Source: Xenopus tropicalis (Eukaryota; Chordata; Amphibia; Anura; Pipidae). From it: DNA of 64,000 bases. The stretch covers positions 67,191,392 to 67,255,391 of the forward strand of contig NC_030684.2 in assembly GCF_000004195.4 (NCBI RefSeq), read 5' to 3'. Below, one piece after another: positions 23,216 to 36,464 of this stretch (its first letter is position 1; each line of letters begins with the position of its first letter). Both the position numbers and the translations under genes were made by a program. The notes beneath the pieces are model-generated. The model worked only from the letters and a program-made list of their open reading frames with translations. It searched no databases and had not been told where the DNA came from.

Positions 23216-24067
23216 AATAAAGTGCGTCAACCTAGCAGGGCTCTTCACTAGAGGAAAGGAAAGGTTTAGCACTTCAGCTGTTGCAAAACTAAAATTACCA
23301 GCACTACCTGTCTGAATTGTCCTTATTCTGCTTTGATGCTCAAATTGTATATGACGGTAAATGCCAAAGAGACTATTATGAAATGCAGTTGACCAGTCCT
23401 TTAAACAGGAGTTTTAAAGGTTTCTGTTATAACTCCCTCCCTTTCTTCAGTTCACATGAGTAGCCTGTCTCTTCATTGTTCCTCCATCTACTCTTATCCA
23501 CAATATACTATCTTCATTTTTGGTGAAATGAATGTGAATTTCAGGCACTTGTGAAAACAAGCTCTTAAACCCTGTCTTAGTGTATAAAGCAGCTGTTAGA
23601 TGACAAATAGATTTGGCTCTGCTTTTCAACTTGGAAATGACAGCCAGTAATCAGGTTTTGGCTGTATGCGAGGAGAGAATTAAGTGTTTTGGACCCATGT
23701 GAAAGGAAAGGGCAGGCAGTATGTTCATTTGTGCTTGCCATTGACTGTAAAAAATGTTGCAGTTCATTAAAAAAGAAAAAGGTTAGAAAGTTACAAAAGA
23801 AATTATAAACCATCGTGTAATAGCCATGGCTATATTCTCTAATATTATAACATACGGGACATGTGCGTAGGCAATTTATAGCTGTAGCCAAAGCAATTTC
23901 TCTTTGTGCAATTCATATCCTCTCTCTGTGTGATAGATTACTGCAGTTTATTTGCGACAAATCAAGTGTAGAGATTTAATTCTTCCTGTCTTTTGCTAAA
24001 TCATATTTCATACATTCTGGCAAATACCTCTAGTACAACAAAAAAAACTGGCACATATGGCAACATT

Positions 24068-24165
24068 GTAAAGGAAACCCTGCAAAGTTTAATGCATGAA
24101 GTACAAGAAATGGTGTGCCCCCAAATTGTTGCACTTCATGTAATAAACTTTGCAGGGTTTACCTG
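24068..24165. repeat. Hairpin AAACCCTGCAAAGTTTA
   Basis: AAACCCTGCAAAGTTTA (24076-24092) is mirrored exactly by TAAACTTTGCAGGGTTT (24143-24159). Pairing continues inward as ATGAAGT/ACTTCAT around a loop of about 30 nt. It is either a short MITE or a potential small-RNA hairpin. Confidence 0.6.
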
Positions 24166-24392
24166 CATGTTGGACTACATGAGATATGACACATTTTGAA
24201 TATGCAACTGAAAAAAATGTCTGCTGTTAAGACACAGGAATTCAACACCAAGGAAAATATTTCCCAAATAATGGAAGGCAATGTTTGATAGTGAAAATAG
24301 ATACTTTTCATTTTGTAGATTATACTTGCCCTAAAAAGCCATTTAGGGGATTGCTGGAACAAAATCTAACATGTGCTTTTTCCAACTTTCAG

Positions 24393-24475
24393 ATGATGAA
24401 GCCAGCAGTGGTCAGGGGAAATCAGAAAACATTATGGAGAGTTTGGAAAGAAGCATGCATCCTGAACTGATGAAG
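24393..24475 (+). CDS. DOCK11: DOCK11 coding exon 8 in window
   Basis: 83 nt, completes Asp257 and runs to residue 284 ([20 protein letters not shown], then MHPELMK). CTTTCAG acceptor, GTATTA donor. The [10 protein letters not shown] stretch is one of the segments that favour DOCK11 over DOCK9 and DOCK10. Confidence 0.95.
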
Positions 24476-25018
24476 GTATTAGTTCCTAGAATTTCATATT
24501 TACAGGAAAGAGTAACTACTTAGAAGTGGAAACTGGCTGTCAGACTTCTGTTGTAATAGTTTAAAGCAACCAATTGAAACATTTGCCACATTAAAGGATG
24601 CTGAAAGGTGGAAGAAAATCTTGACAGTTGTGTTTATTGAAGAAACCAACAAAAAGTGCTCCAGTTTTACTAATTTACACCAGCCAATCAACAAGGAGTA
24701 TTAAACTGTCTGGGGTTTTTTTTTCAAAGAAAGCTTTGAATATTCCACCATCTAATAAAAGCTCATGCACTAAAGTTCTGTTCCCCCTTCTTGACATTAT
24801 TGTGTTTAGGGGTGGATATTTTTGCCTTACACACTTAATACAGTATGTCTGGAATATTTTGTTAGACCACTGAGCAGAGAATGATGCTGATTCAACTGGA
24901 TTTCTGATATTTTTTTCATGATATTCTGCCTGTTTTCTATGTGGAAGAGTTACAGAGACTATTGCCGTTAATACAGATGATACACTTCTCCGTTTAGGAG
25001 ACCATGAAAAGCCACTCC

Positions 25019-25112
25019 TAGGGGCACATTTACTAACCCACGAACGGGCCGAATGCGTCCGATTGCGGTTTTTTCGTAATGATCGGTATTTTGCGATTTT
25101 TTCGTATTTTCC
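25019..25112. mobile_element. Half-copy of palindromic GGGGCACATTTAC MITE
   Basis: Only the left arm remains: GGGGCACATTTACTAACCCA, then GATTGCGGTTTTTTCGTAAT and TTTTTCGTATTTTCCG. CTA precedes it and CTAG follows, compatible with the nTA target duplication and an internal/right-arm deletion. Confidence 0.55.
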
Positions 25113-25984
25113 GCCTAGTCTCCTAATCTAATAAACCATCATGTTAAATACTCAGGTCTCAAAACTACCTGGCATAAGTCACAGATCTTACTAATTAATC
25201 AAACCTCTGACCAACCCAATAAACATACTGTACTTCATGTCTACAGTGGTCTTATAGTTAATTATTTAATATAATTAAACACAGTAGTTAAATATTGTGG
25301 GGTTTACATACACTATGATTTTATAGAACTAATTTATTCCCTTTTCTCCAGTACTTACAAAAACAAAATTTGTTTTACTCTACCGCTTGACCATTCTCAG
25401 ATGCATTCATTTATTTAAAATTGTTATACTTCCGGAATGTACTTGTTTATTTTTTCAAGCCTGCAAGTATCCCCTTATGGTTCTTGTATTAAGAACTTTA
25501 TAGTGGGCTTCTGAAACCCAGAGTTGCTTTGAACTCCCAACAACTGCCTGCTAACATGGGTTTTTTGCAACCCTTAAAGAGAAACATGACATTATGACCT
25601 GATAATTTAGCTTTAAGTGTTTTCAGGCCATAATTGACTTGCACAGTGGCTGGTGTATACAGTAAAGGTAAAAAATAGTTTCAGCACTAGTGTAAAAATA
25701 CACAGCATTATTTTTGGTTTATTTGACCTATCCACAAAGCTTGATGTTCTGCTCATTCAGAAGAAGGAAAATCTCATTTGATTGGGAGAAAGGTTGAAAG
25801 GTGTCAGTTGCAGGTTTGCTGATACCCCAACACTTGGTGACACTGGTTTTGACTTAAATTTTGAGTGAACGTACAACTCTCTTTTTATTCCAGATTTTAC
25901 AGGTGGCTACACATTTGCATAAAAGTGAAAGTATAAAAGCACCTGTTCCACAAAAAACAAGAAAGTGTGGAACAGGTAGTGTTT

Positions 25985-27850
25985 AATCTTAGCACCTACA
26001 CACAATGCTGAACAGAACCTTTTGTCCAAAGGTTTGTCTTTTGTCCCTAAACATAGGGCACAGACTCTAGACACTATGATTGACTTGAACAGGAACAGGA
26101 ACATTTTTGGACACCACATGACTTTGAACATACTTTTAAACCCCCCGAATCAGTATGAACCCCAGTCGATTGCGGCATATACAAGACTCCTTATCGCCGA
26201 AACTCGTAAACACATTCAACAGACATATAACCATTCTAACCCCACTAGAGCGGAAAGAGAGGCTATTAGGAGTCTGTCCAAAACCCTAACATCATAATCC
26301 GACCAGCCGACTGTGTCTGTGTACATCACTTCCTGCAACCTATAGTTAAGGGAACACACACATACATTAGGGATACAGGTGACATTCTATTGAAGTTACA
26401 CAAACTGTACCCCTTACCATCGGAAATCAAACTGGCAACAATGATTGTTTCATCTTTATATTATATATATGATTCCCACTAAGAAAGGCATCGCTAACAT
26501 TAAAGACCAGCTCACTATCCATCCGGACAGGAACAGACCTCCAACGTAATTTCTCATTGTCCCACTGTCTGACTCTGAACTATTTTAAATTTGAAAACTC
26601 TTACTATTTTCAGATAAGTGGGACCAGTATGGGTTCAAACGTGGCTCCATCTTTTGCATCTTGTGCAATCTACCGGTATATGGGAAATATATATACAGAA
26701 TGTTTTGTTTCATCGACAATTTGTTTCTATTATGGACAGGCATGATAGACCAATTTTGGACTATGGTTGGGGAATTGAACCAACTCCCCACCACTATACG
26801 GGTCACTGCACACATTGATGTAACCTGTATTCCTTTTTTGGACTTGTAATTATCAGTCACGGGTCCGGTACTCACCACGACTACCTTTAGGAAAGATACC
26901 CACCGGAACACTTTGTTACATTACACTTCCTGCCACCCTCTGCACACATATGAAGTATTCTATACTTACAAATAGTACTGATGGTGAGAAACAATTCTTA
27001 TCCAGAGATGCTACAACACCAACTTGAAGACCTCAAAGTCTGTTTCACACAAAGAGGTTACAAACCATGGATTTTGAAAGCATATAAAGAGGAAGCCTCA
27101 ACCCTTATCCAAACCCAGGCCCTGATATCTAAAGACCGACTACAACAAAGAACAGCAAATGAAAGACTTACCTTCACCACGACTTTCACTCCCGGCAAGA
27201 GACCTCTGATTGACACAATTTTTTATAACTGGCCGGTCCTGGTAAAGGATCGCACTTTTTCACCCATCTTCAGACATCCCCCAAGGATTGTGTACAAGAG
27301 AGGGAACAATTTGAGGGACCTACTTGTAAAAACTGACCCCAGCCACTGTTATCAGTCCTCTGACAGACTCTGACAACCAGGACTGTGAATGTGCGTTCCC
27401 TTGTTGCTATGGATACCACAGCCAGTACGGAGTCGTCTTCATTTGGGGTGGATATATGTTCCAGGGTCGGACTGGGCCGCCGGGACACCAGGAAAAATCC
27501 TGGAGGGCCCCGGCGGCCTAGACCCAACCCTTACCAGTGCTCCCCCTGCCCGATTGTTCAGCGATATAGGTTGTCCTTCTCTATTCTTTATTCTCAATTT
27601 TTGACATCTAGTTTGATTCACTATTTACATTGATGTAAGGAACTCTCTTTTCTTTTTGTTTGTGTTTTTTATATTTTTTATATGTATACACGTTCGAGGG
27701 TGCTCACTGGCCACTTTCATAGTCATCAGCCGATTTTGGCGCCAGTTTGGGTTTATCAGTGTGGTTCTCTTTGTGTTTACTTACTTTGACAAAGGCTGTG
27801 AGACAACTGAAATGTTAGATGCATAATAGATTAGATTAAAATAGCCTGTT
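25985..27850 (+). mobile_element. Penelope-like (Neptune-type) retroelement relic
   Basis: Broken frames spell recognisable pieces in order: KGLSFVPKHRAQTLDTMIDL (about 26020), an IIRPAD motif (26300), an RT motif [16 protein letters not shown] (26615), FRKDTHRNTLLHYTSCHP (26890), YKRGNNLRDLLVKTDP (27290). This order matches Penelope-like RTs. Several stops and frameshifts interrupt it, and the RT YxDD-type motif and GIY-YIG endonuclease are not identifiable. The 3' flank GACAAAGGCTGTGAGACAAC fits such elements in frogs. A different superfamily cannot be excluded. Confidence 0.55.
27464..27560. repeat. GGTCGGACTGGGCCG-type repeat
   Basis: CAGGGTCGGACTGGGCCGCC followed by GACCCAACCCTTACCAGTG and CTCCCCCTGCCC parallels the copy at 32850. 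It sits within the 3' part of the Penelope-like relic, so it is probably a nested insertion. Confidence 0.5.
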
Positions 27851-28877
27851 GTTTTTACTGAAAACATAAAAAAATTGTTTTGGATGTTTTTTATTGTTGT
27901 GCCATATATTAATCAACTGTTTTTATATTTCTCTTAAATGTTTTACGCAACATAGTATAATTAACAATGAAGGGATTGGGTTTTCCCTTCAGAAATCCAT
28001 TAACCATAAGAAATAGTTGGGTTTCTTCCACAATGCATCACAAGGCTTCTCTGGTCTCTTGGCAGCAGGCACAGTAAATGCCTAGTAACCACTGTTTTCT
28101 TTAACTACAGTATCAAAAAACAAATTGCTCCTTTGGTCTGCAGCACAAGCTTGTTCTATTTAAAGGAACACTAATGTAAAAAAGGAAATATTTTATTCAA
28201 ACTTGAAAGCAACATAAAATATTTATTTAGTTTGTGTTAATAACATTTATTTATGTTATTTTGCGAGATAACTTCTACTTTCATAAGGAAATTTATATTA
28301 TTTTTCATCCTTCATCCAGTTACATGAAGCATGGTCATTTGTCCATATAAAAAAATATTTAGAACACTAAACTTTCTTAGTTGAGACTTAGTTGAGTTAG
28401 AGTCACCTGACTGGGAAAAAGTAGATATCCCCATGTTTACCAAGAAATGTGCAAATAGAAAACTTCTTCCAAACTTTTTCCAAAATATATGGACTCAAAA
28501 ACTGTATATATTATATTCAGTACCTTGGACAGCAGGCAAATTTGCTATGGCCACAAAACAAGCATCTACTCTAGGGATAGAGTCTGAGCACAAAAATATC
28601 AGCAGCAATATAGCATACACTATTACAACATTTTATAATATTGCATAGTACATCAGTAAGTAATGTTTTGAATAATTTTACTCCTGTTTAGTACTGTTTG
28701 CAACCAAAGCTAGCACATAGCTAACCAGCACCCTGAAAATGAGTTGGAGCTCCAACATAGTATGAAGATCCAAAAGGCCATTTCATCAAGCCCATTATAA
28801 AACATCTCTCTATAGATGTGTACTTAACAATACGACATTAAACTGATCTGTTGTCCAAATGATTTGTATGGATTTTA

Positions 28878-28898
28878 CTACTACTACTACTACTACTA
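28878..28898 (+). repeat. (ACT)n microsatellite
   Basis: Seven tandem ACT units. Simple repeat. Confidence 0.85.
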
Positions 28899-29107
28899 AT
28901 TACTACTTGACTTTCACAAGCAGTGGCACTTTGGAAGCCATATGTAGATCTGTCATTCCATTGTTAGAACTTACTGATTCTAAACTGTGAAATGTATTAA
29001 AAACAATACAGTATGACACACTAAATTTAAATATACTTTTTGCATAGACATTACACCTGACAAAACAGTAGCTGTTGCTTTTCCATCTGGGAAATCTTTT
29101 TTTTATA

Positions 29108-29330
29108 TAGTCAGTAATGTACACCCTGTTGTAAAATATAAGGACATTATAAGTCACCAAAGAGATACGTGATCTTTTTATACACGTCATGAAGCTCTGA
29201 TGTGACTTCTAATTTTGTTGTATTTTACAATGGGGGGGAGGGGAGTACATTATTTATTATAATACACAAGTTACATTGGGTCATGGCACTCTAAATACAT
29301 GCCTAAACAATGACTATGAGTGATGACATC
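29108..29330. repeat. Hairpin MITE with GTTGTAAAATATAAGGA arms
   Basis: The arms GTTGTAAAATATAAGGACAT and TTTTGTTGTATTTTACAATG are inverted, followed by CACAAGTTACATTGGGTCAT. A second copy with the same order lies at 46341-46551 on the same strand. Class unassigned. Confidence 0.55.
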
Positions 29331-29559
29331 ACTAAGCACCCTTTATCATTTATAAGATATTTAAGGCAGTTATGCATTGTCGCACTTTATAAACTCCCAC
29401 TGGTATATAACTGAATTTCTCTGCAGGTTTATTTATTCAAAATTTGTATTTGTGTAATTTTTTCCTACTTTGATTAACCTTGAATTTGTTAAAAAATTTA
29501 AATGTTTACCTTATTTATTTAAAATGTAAATTAAAAAAATGCATTAGAATAAAACAAAA

Positions 29560-29790
29560 AAAACTCCTCAAATTTGTAATTTTTTGGGTTGCAAAGTTAG
29601 ATTTTTTTTTAAAAAACTTGAAAACTAAATAGTTAAAATTTTGCCTTGGACAGCTCCCATTGACTTCTACATGACCTTGTGTTTGTGTTTCTCAAGTTTT
29701 TTTTTTCTTGTTTTAACTATTATTCAAATTCATGATTTTTAATTAAAAAAAACTTGAATACAAATGTTGACAAATAACTCCCCATTAGTG
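29560..29790. repeat. Decayed MITE with CATTGACTTCTACATGACC
   Basis: It contains CCATTGACTTCTACATGACC, the reverse complement of the word at 3588, inside AT-rich DNA with AAAACTTGAA words on both sides. Termini are eroded. Confidence 0.35.
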
Positions 29791-29859
29791 TCTGTTTTAT
29801 AAAGAACCGTGTTGCGATGTGTTTCCTCTGCAAATTCTAGTTTTTGTTGTTGTTGGCAG

Positions 29860-29943
29860 TATGGAAAAGAGACTGAGCATCTTAATAAGTTAAGCAGAAG
29901 TGAAGGACGGCAAAACATCTTCTCATTTGATTCAGAAGTGCAG
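29860..29943 (+). CDS. DOCK11: DOCK11 coding exon 9 in window
   Basis: 84 nt, phase 0-0, residues 285-312 ([19 protein letters not shown], then IFSFDSEVQ). GGCAG acceptor, GTAATG donor. It is the linker between the PH domain and the conserved region before DHR-1. Confidence 0.95.
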
Positions 29944-30407
29944 GTAATGTTTTTTTTATTCAGTTTAATTGTGTTGTAAATGAAAAAGGTTTGTAGCTGT
30001 AGCTTTCTGAATCTGAAGAGGGGAATAATTGTGTACCAATCATTTCCTCACAGGCAGGTTTGGTATTTTGGTGCAAATTTTATGCTAAATTCTGGGAAGA
30101 AATGTTTTAATGTGAGTTAAAACATGGCAAACAAAGCCATTTTTTTTACTTTCCACTTTTTCCTCTTTAAATGGTAATTTAATGAGCTCTTATTTGGTAT
30201 TTGAGTCCAGGAAGCTTTTAGTTTATTTTAAGCAATAACAACAGAGTACACAGACTTGCTGCATCAGAATTGGGGTGTTTTGCCCACCAACAATCATTTA
30301 AGATTTACTGGAAGAGTATGCTTTACCCTTATTTATTGATTACTCAGATTTTTAAAGTACTAAGTTAGAAGTATGAGTGCAGGTATGAAAAGGCCTGCTT
30401 TAAAGCT

Positions 30408-31023
30408 TTAAAAAAGAACTTAACCCCAAAAATGAATATGGCTAGAAATGATGGCATTTCCTATATTTTATATTATATACTGACTGAACTGGCTTAAAGT
30501 TTCAGCATCTCTATAGTAGTAATAAAATAGGTTTTTACAGTTGTCACATGAGCTCCCTATCTTGGATTCTGTCTCCCATCCCACCCCAGAACTGTCCGGG
30601 ACAGTGTACATGCTCAGTGTGGTCTGGGCAGCTGTTGAGAAGCTGAGCTTAGGGGGTCGATGCAAATTATCAAGCAGAAAATGAGGGTCAAATAAGCTGA
30701 TGCTACAGGGCTAATTATTCAATTCTGATGCAAATGCCCTGGTTTTAATTCTGTCATGTAATGTGTACCTGAATTAATTACTAATCAGATTTTTACTGTT
30801 ACATTTGTACTTTATTTATGTAGTATATTTTTAGTTGGTCCCTAAGCTCAGTAACTGACAGCAGCGCAGAACATGTGTAGGGAAGCAGCAGAAAAGAAGA
30901 TGGGGAGCTACTGGGGGCATAATTAGAGACACAGAACTTCCCAGCTAAAGGGCTGTGGTTGCCTTGGGCTGGTACAGAACATTTCTGTCCTACTTCTTTA
31001 GTTAGGCTTTAGTTCTCTTTTAA
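30408..31023. mobile_element. Kolobok/T2-like repeat, near full length
   Basis: TTAA at both ends. The left reads TTAAAAAAGAACTTAACCCC, and the right ends GGCTTTAGTTCTCTTTTAA. Internal blocks GCTGTTGAGAAGCTGAGCTT, GATGCTACAGGGCTAATTAT and AAGAAGATGGGGAGCTACTG are those of an abundant Xenopus repeat. It lies in the intron between exons 9 and 10. Confidence 0.7.
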
Positions 31024-31509
31024 TAGATCCATTTTAAGTAAATGTACAAACCACAAATATAAATGATAAAGACCCTCAAGTAACTGAAAGATAATTGAAT
31101 ACATCACTAAAACCTTATGTTTGGATTTAATTGTTGCATAGTCATTATTATGAATTGATTTATTTATTTAATTTTTTTTATTGTTGGAAATTACATGGAC
31201 AGTGTCTGTATAGCAGGGTGTTGTTTCCTCTTAATGTTTTGTAGGCCATGTTTGAAAAAGCTCTTTTTTTAAGAAACAGTGTGCAGTTCAGAGAGTGGGT
31301 CTGAAAAAGCACTGAATTATATGTAAGCATTCAAACTTTCTGCCTGCTCCACATTTGTTGTTGTGTGCACTGCTGGCGACATAACTCTTTGCTGTGTATG
31401 AGTGAAAAGCTTCCACGGAACATTGGAGCAGGGCTTCATAGCTTATCCCGTAACTTTGTTCAAAATTGTAATTATGGTAATGTGTTAAAAGACAATCTTT
31501 CTTTTTTAG

Positions 31510-31650
31510 AGATTGGATTTCTCATTCATTGAGCCAGACATAAGGCCATTTGAAGAGAAAGGCAGCCAGCGTTTCATTGCAAAGTGTCAAGATCTGGTCT
31601 TCAGTGTCCTTGGAAATGTTAATGATAAACCAGATGGACCACTTACAAAT
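31510..31650 (+). CDS. DOCK11: DOCK11 coding exon 10 in window
   Basis: 141 nt, phase 0-0, residues 313-359 ([20 protein letters not shown] at the start, DKPDGPLTN at the end). The acceptor is TTTTTTAG and the donor GTATGT. The EPDI(K/R)PFEEK motif is conserved in DOCK-D proteins. Confidence 0.95.
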
Positions 31651-32089
31651 GTATGTGATGTGAAATTTAAACAATATTGCTATATTTACAGATATATCTT
31701 TCACTGAAATAATAATATATAATACATTATTTTTTTTTACAAATAGTAATGGTAGTCCATGGTAGTCCGTGCTATAAACCATTATCTTCATCTGTGCTGT
31801 CATATAAAAAAAACTCCAATGTATCCTTTCTTTGCCTTCATAATGTATATTTAAATGTGGACCATACAGCATTCTACACTGTGCTCTATATTTTTATTCT
31901 AGTTGACCGTGCCTGCCACTTTTTATTAGCACAATACACTTATATACACATAGGATTAAAATGTAGACACATTTAAGGAACATGTCACTCATATTTAACA
32001 AAAAAAATGCAGCGAGGCCTGGTCAATTCATATTCTCTAAAACAATTATGGAATGTTATATATGTAAGGTATTTCTTTGACAATTCCAG

Positions 32090-32305
32090 GTGGAGCCTTT
32101 CTTTGTCACTTTGGCGTTATTTGATGTAAAGAACAATTGCAAAATCTCTGCTGATTTCCATGTGGACCTGAACCCTCCGGCAGTACGGGAAATGTTGCCA
32201 AATATTTCAGTTCAGTCGGATAAAGGTAACAATTCTAGAAGAGCATCAGTCAGTGAAAACCTCATCCATGGAATTCCTGAATTGCATTTTTTGGACATAA
32301 AAGAG
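32090..32305 (+). CDS. DOCK11: DOCK11 coding exon 11 in window
   Basis: 216 nt, phase 0-0, residues 360-431. It starts [20 protein letters not shown], includes [16 protein letters not shown], then a variable serine-rich stretch with RRASVSEN (residues 409-416) and ends FLDIKE. CCAG acceptor, GTAAAT donor. An internal AAAG-GTAACA (about 32222-32230) resembles a donor but would break the frame. The RRAS motif fits the PKA consensus RRxS. I recall no equivalent in human DOCK11, so it may be lineage-specific. Confidence 0.94.
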
Positions 32306-33807
<1,502 letters not shown>

Positions 33808-34057
33808 TAGTTTGCCTTCCCTGTGTCTGTATGATAACTCTGCTGGCAAAGGATGCTGGGAGTTCTTACCAGGAGAATTTCAGATTTGCTGAGTTTAACT
33901 GAATGACTCATTAACAAATATATTCCTCTCTAACATCACAATTAAATTGTATAAGTTAAATATTATGTATTTGCATTGATATGTACTATTCAATAAGCTT
34001 ATGTTACATCATCTATAAAGAAGGGTGCACTTATTAGTCTGTTTGTTTCACTTTTAG

Positions 34058-34140
34058 ACGGCCCAAAAGGTTCTGAAGAATGCTAAGCTGGCATGCAGTA
34101 GACTGGGTCAGTACAGGATGCCACTTGCCTGGGCTGCAAG
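34058..34140 (+). CDS. DOCK11: DOCK11 coding exon 13 in window
   Basis: 83 nt, phase 0 in, phase 2 out, residues 473-499 plus two bases of Arg500 (TAQKVLKNAKLACSRLGQYR, then MPLAWAA). TTTTAG acceptor, GTAGTT donor. Confidence 0.95.
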
Positions 34141-34699
34141 GTAGTTCTTAACAGTATTTTAATTGATTAGTATATAATAATGAAAAATTCAAGTTTCACT
34201 TTATGTGTTTAATTTAAGTGATCACATTGCAACAATAAACATTGTAACTTCAGATACTCTTTCCTAGCACTTCTCCATTGTGTGCATCCAGGTGCTCTGT
34301 CCATAAATCTCCCCACCACAATCAATCACAAAAAATGTACAGGGGGCACTCCAGTAAAAGAAGCTGCACCACTACGGTTAAAGAAATGGCACTTTGTATT
34401 TAGTCATGGGCCAGGAGCCTAAAACACATAAGGCATAGGGTCTGTAAGGGCCTACTGAATGAAAAGTGTCACTAGAGTCCCCTCTGTGCATTTTTTGGTA
34501 TTTGTAAAAGTTCCTATACCAGGTTACTAGATGTACAGTTATTCATTCTGCAGCTGAAGGCTATGTTCCTTTGCATGTCTCATTTCCTGAAGAGCTGTTT
34601 TTGGTTGTTTTAAGGCACAACAGACCACATGGATTACAAATAAAAGAGAAACTGGGTTCCAAAACAGTAAAAAAAAACGTGAATTTCTTTGTCTTTCAG

Positions 34700-34822
34700 G
34701 CAAGTGTTTAAAGATACGCAGGGGACGCTTGACACTGAGGCAAAATTCTCTCCATTATACAAACAAGATAGCAGCAAACTCTCCACTGAAGACCTCTTGA
34801 GGCTACTGACAGAGTACAGAAA
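34700..34822 (+). CDS. DOCK11: DOCK11 coding exon 14 in window
   Basis: 123 nt, phase 2 in and 2 out. It completes Arg500 and reaches residue 540 ([20 protein letters not shown], then [20 protein letters not shown]). CTTTCAG acceptor, GTATGT donor. Confidence 0.95.
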
Positions 34823-35271
34823 GTATGTCTTTTGTGACTAATGTATTGCTACACAATTTCTTACAATAAAACTATTTTCATACTTCTTACAAAGGGTACT
34901 GTGGCACTTCTTAGCTTCATTTGGCCAAGAAAATCGACTATAGGATTTAATATTGATATATCTTGGCATATCTTTTTCTGAATAAATCAATTCCAGCAGA
35001 ATGAAAGTCTATATAGGTCATCTATAAAGACTGAAACTGGCTTGGCAGAGCACCAGAGAGTCTCATAGTGGTTACCAATCTATGTACATTTCCATTGTCC
35101 ATTTCTTATTTCCACCATATAACTTTACAACAGAATCTTTATTTAGCTCTTAAAACCTTAAATGTTTTGTAATAGTTTTTGTCGTAGGCTCTAAAGGGTC
35201 TAGGGAAAATGAGAATTTCGATGTTTTTTGTTTTTTTTATTTTCTTAACATACATTTTTTTCTTTTAACAG

Positions 35272-35348
35272 ACCTGAAAAATCAAAGCTCCAAGTTATTC
35301 CTGGACAGCTTATTGTTTCAGTAGACTGCATTCCCATTGACTTCTCAA
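35272..35348 (+). CDS. DOCK11: DOCK11 coding exon 15 in window
   Basis: 77 nt, phase 2 in and 1 out, residues 541-566 (KPEKSKLQVIPGQLIVSVDC, then IPIDFS). TTTAACAG acceptor, GTAAGG donor. Confidence 0.95.
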
Positions 35349-35989
35349 GTAAGGAAATACCTTAGAAAATGTAAACATTAACTCATTAAATAAAGGGAAC
35401 TACACAGATTGCTATTGTGGTATTGATCTGTGTTTGGTGACTGACTGCAGCACGGCAGTTGCACCACAGGCAGTGAATAATGAAGATTTAGGAAGTTTTA
35501 CCAAAAAGACATTAACTGATCTATTTTGATATATAATTAAAAGTTCTCCAATAGAAAGCTTTCTATTGGTTTCCTTGCAAAACAAAATTGTAGCTTCCTC
35601 TCTTGGGTCGCACATTTTTCTTGGCTCAGAAAATCTTGAAAACATTCCTGGAGGGGCTAAACTTTACAGAAGATTTAATAGGTAAAATGGACCGACCGGC
35701 AGCTTAATTTGGTGCATGCAAGTCATCAACTGACCTGGAAATATCCTGGCCACACTTACCCAAACAGGTCAGATTAGTGCAACATTACTATATCTATTTG
35801 TGCCCAAATTGCACTAATATCTGTCCAGTTGTCTCACAGAACCATTAGTCTAATATTTATGTGAGCACGGCTTACAACTATTAATGCACAGCCATACTGA
35901 TCCTGATCCTGACTTGCTCCTGTGCCACTATTTTTTTATGGCTTGCTGCATATTCTCTATTTTTAAGAAGATGTATGAGATCTTTATAT

Positions 35990-36165
35990 GGAAACTTGTT
36001 ATCCAGAAAGCTCTAAATTATAGTAAGTCTATTTTAAGCTAACTAAGCTACATACATCCAAACAATCCTATTTAATTTTCAATTTTCAGTAAATTGCAGA
36101 AAAAACCCTTATCCAGAAAAAACCCAGGTGGTAAGCATTCCATATAAGAGATCCCATACTTACAT
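35990..36165. mobile_element. CAGGTATGGGACC TIR element, degraded
   Basis: It starts TATGGAAACTTGTTATCCAG and ends AAGAGATCCCATACTTAC. The middle is shortened relative to the 330-bp copies. Confidence 0.5.
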
Positions 36166-36464
36166 TAGTGTTTTTCCTTGTTTTTTTCCCAGTTATATCA
36201 GCCAAATCTGACAATGCAAGACATTATTCTTTGCATATTTACAAAGAATTGACTGTTTGTTTCAGCAAAAGCTTCATCGGTTACTGGCCACTAAAGCTGT
36301 TATTTGAGATGTATAAAGAATGCTTCTGCTTTAATAGGTTAAATTCCTGGTTGTTTTTAAATGTCGATATGCTACTACATTCACAGAAAAGAAAAATTCA
36401 CAATGAATTATGCTGACTTCTCTTAGAAAATTACAAGCATGAACATTACCTCTAAGTACTTTTA

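Larger units (their letters stand above)
24476..29859 (+). other. 5.4-kb intron with Penelope-like relic
   Basis: It holds a half-copy of the palindromic MITE at 25019-25112, the Penelope-like relic at 25985-27850, a (ACT)n microsatellite at 28878-28898, a hairpin repeat at 29108-29330 and AT-rich MITE remnants around 29560-29790. 24480-25010, 25120-25980 and 27900-28870 show nothing I can name. Confidence 0.55.

Noticed and set aside
32222..32232. Internal GT donor-like site (AAAG-GTAACA) in exon 11
   Set aside because: Using it would leave a phase-1 junction that does not match the phase-0 start of exon 12. The longer exon also preserves the family sequence.
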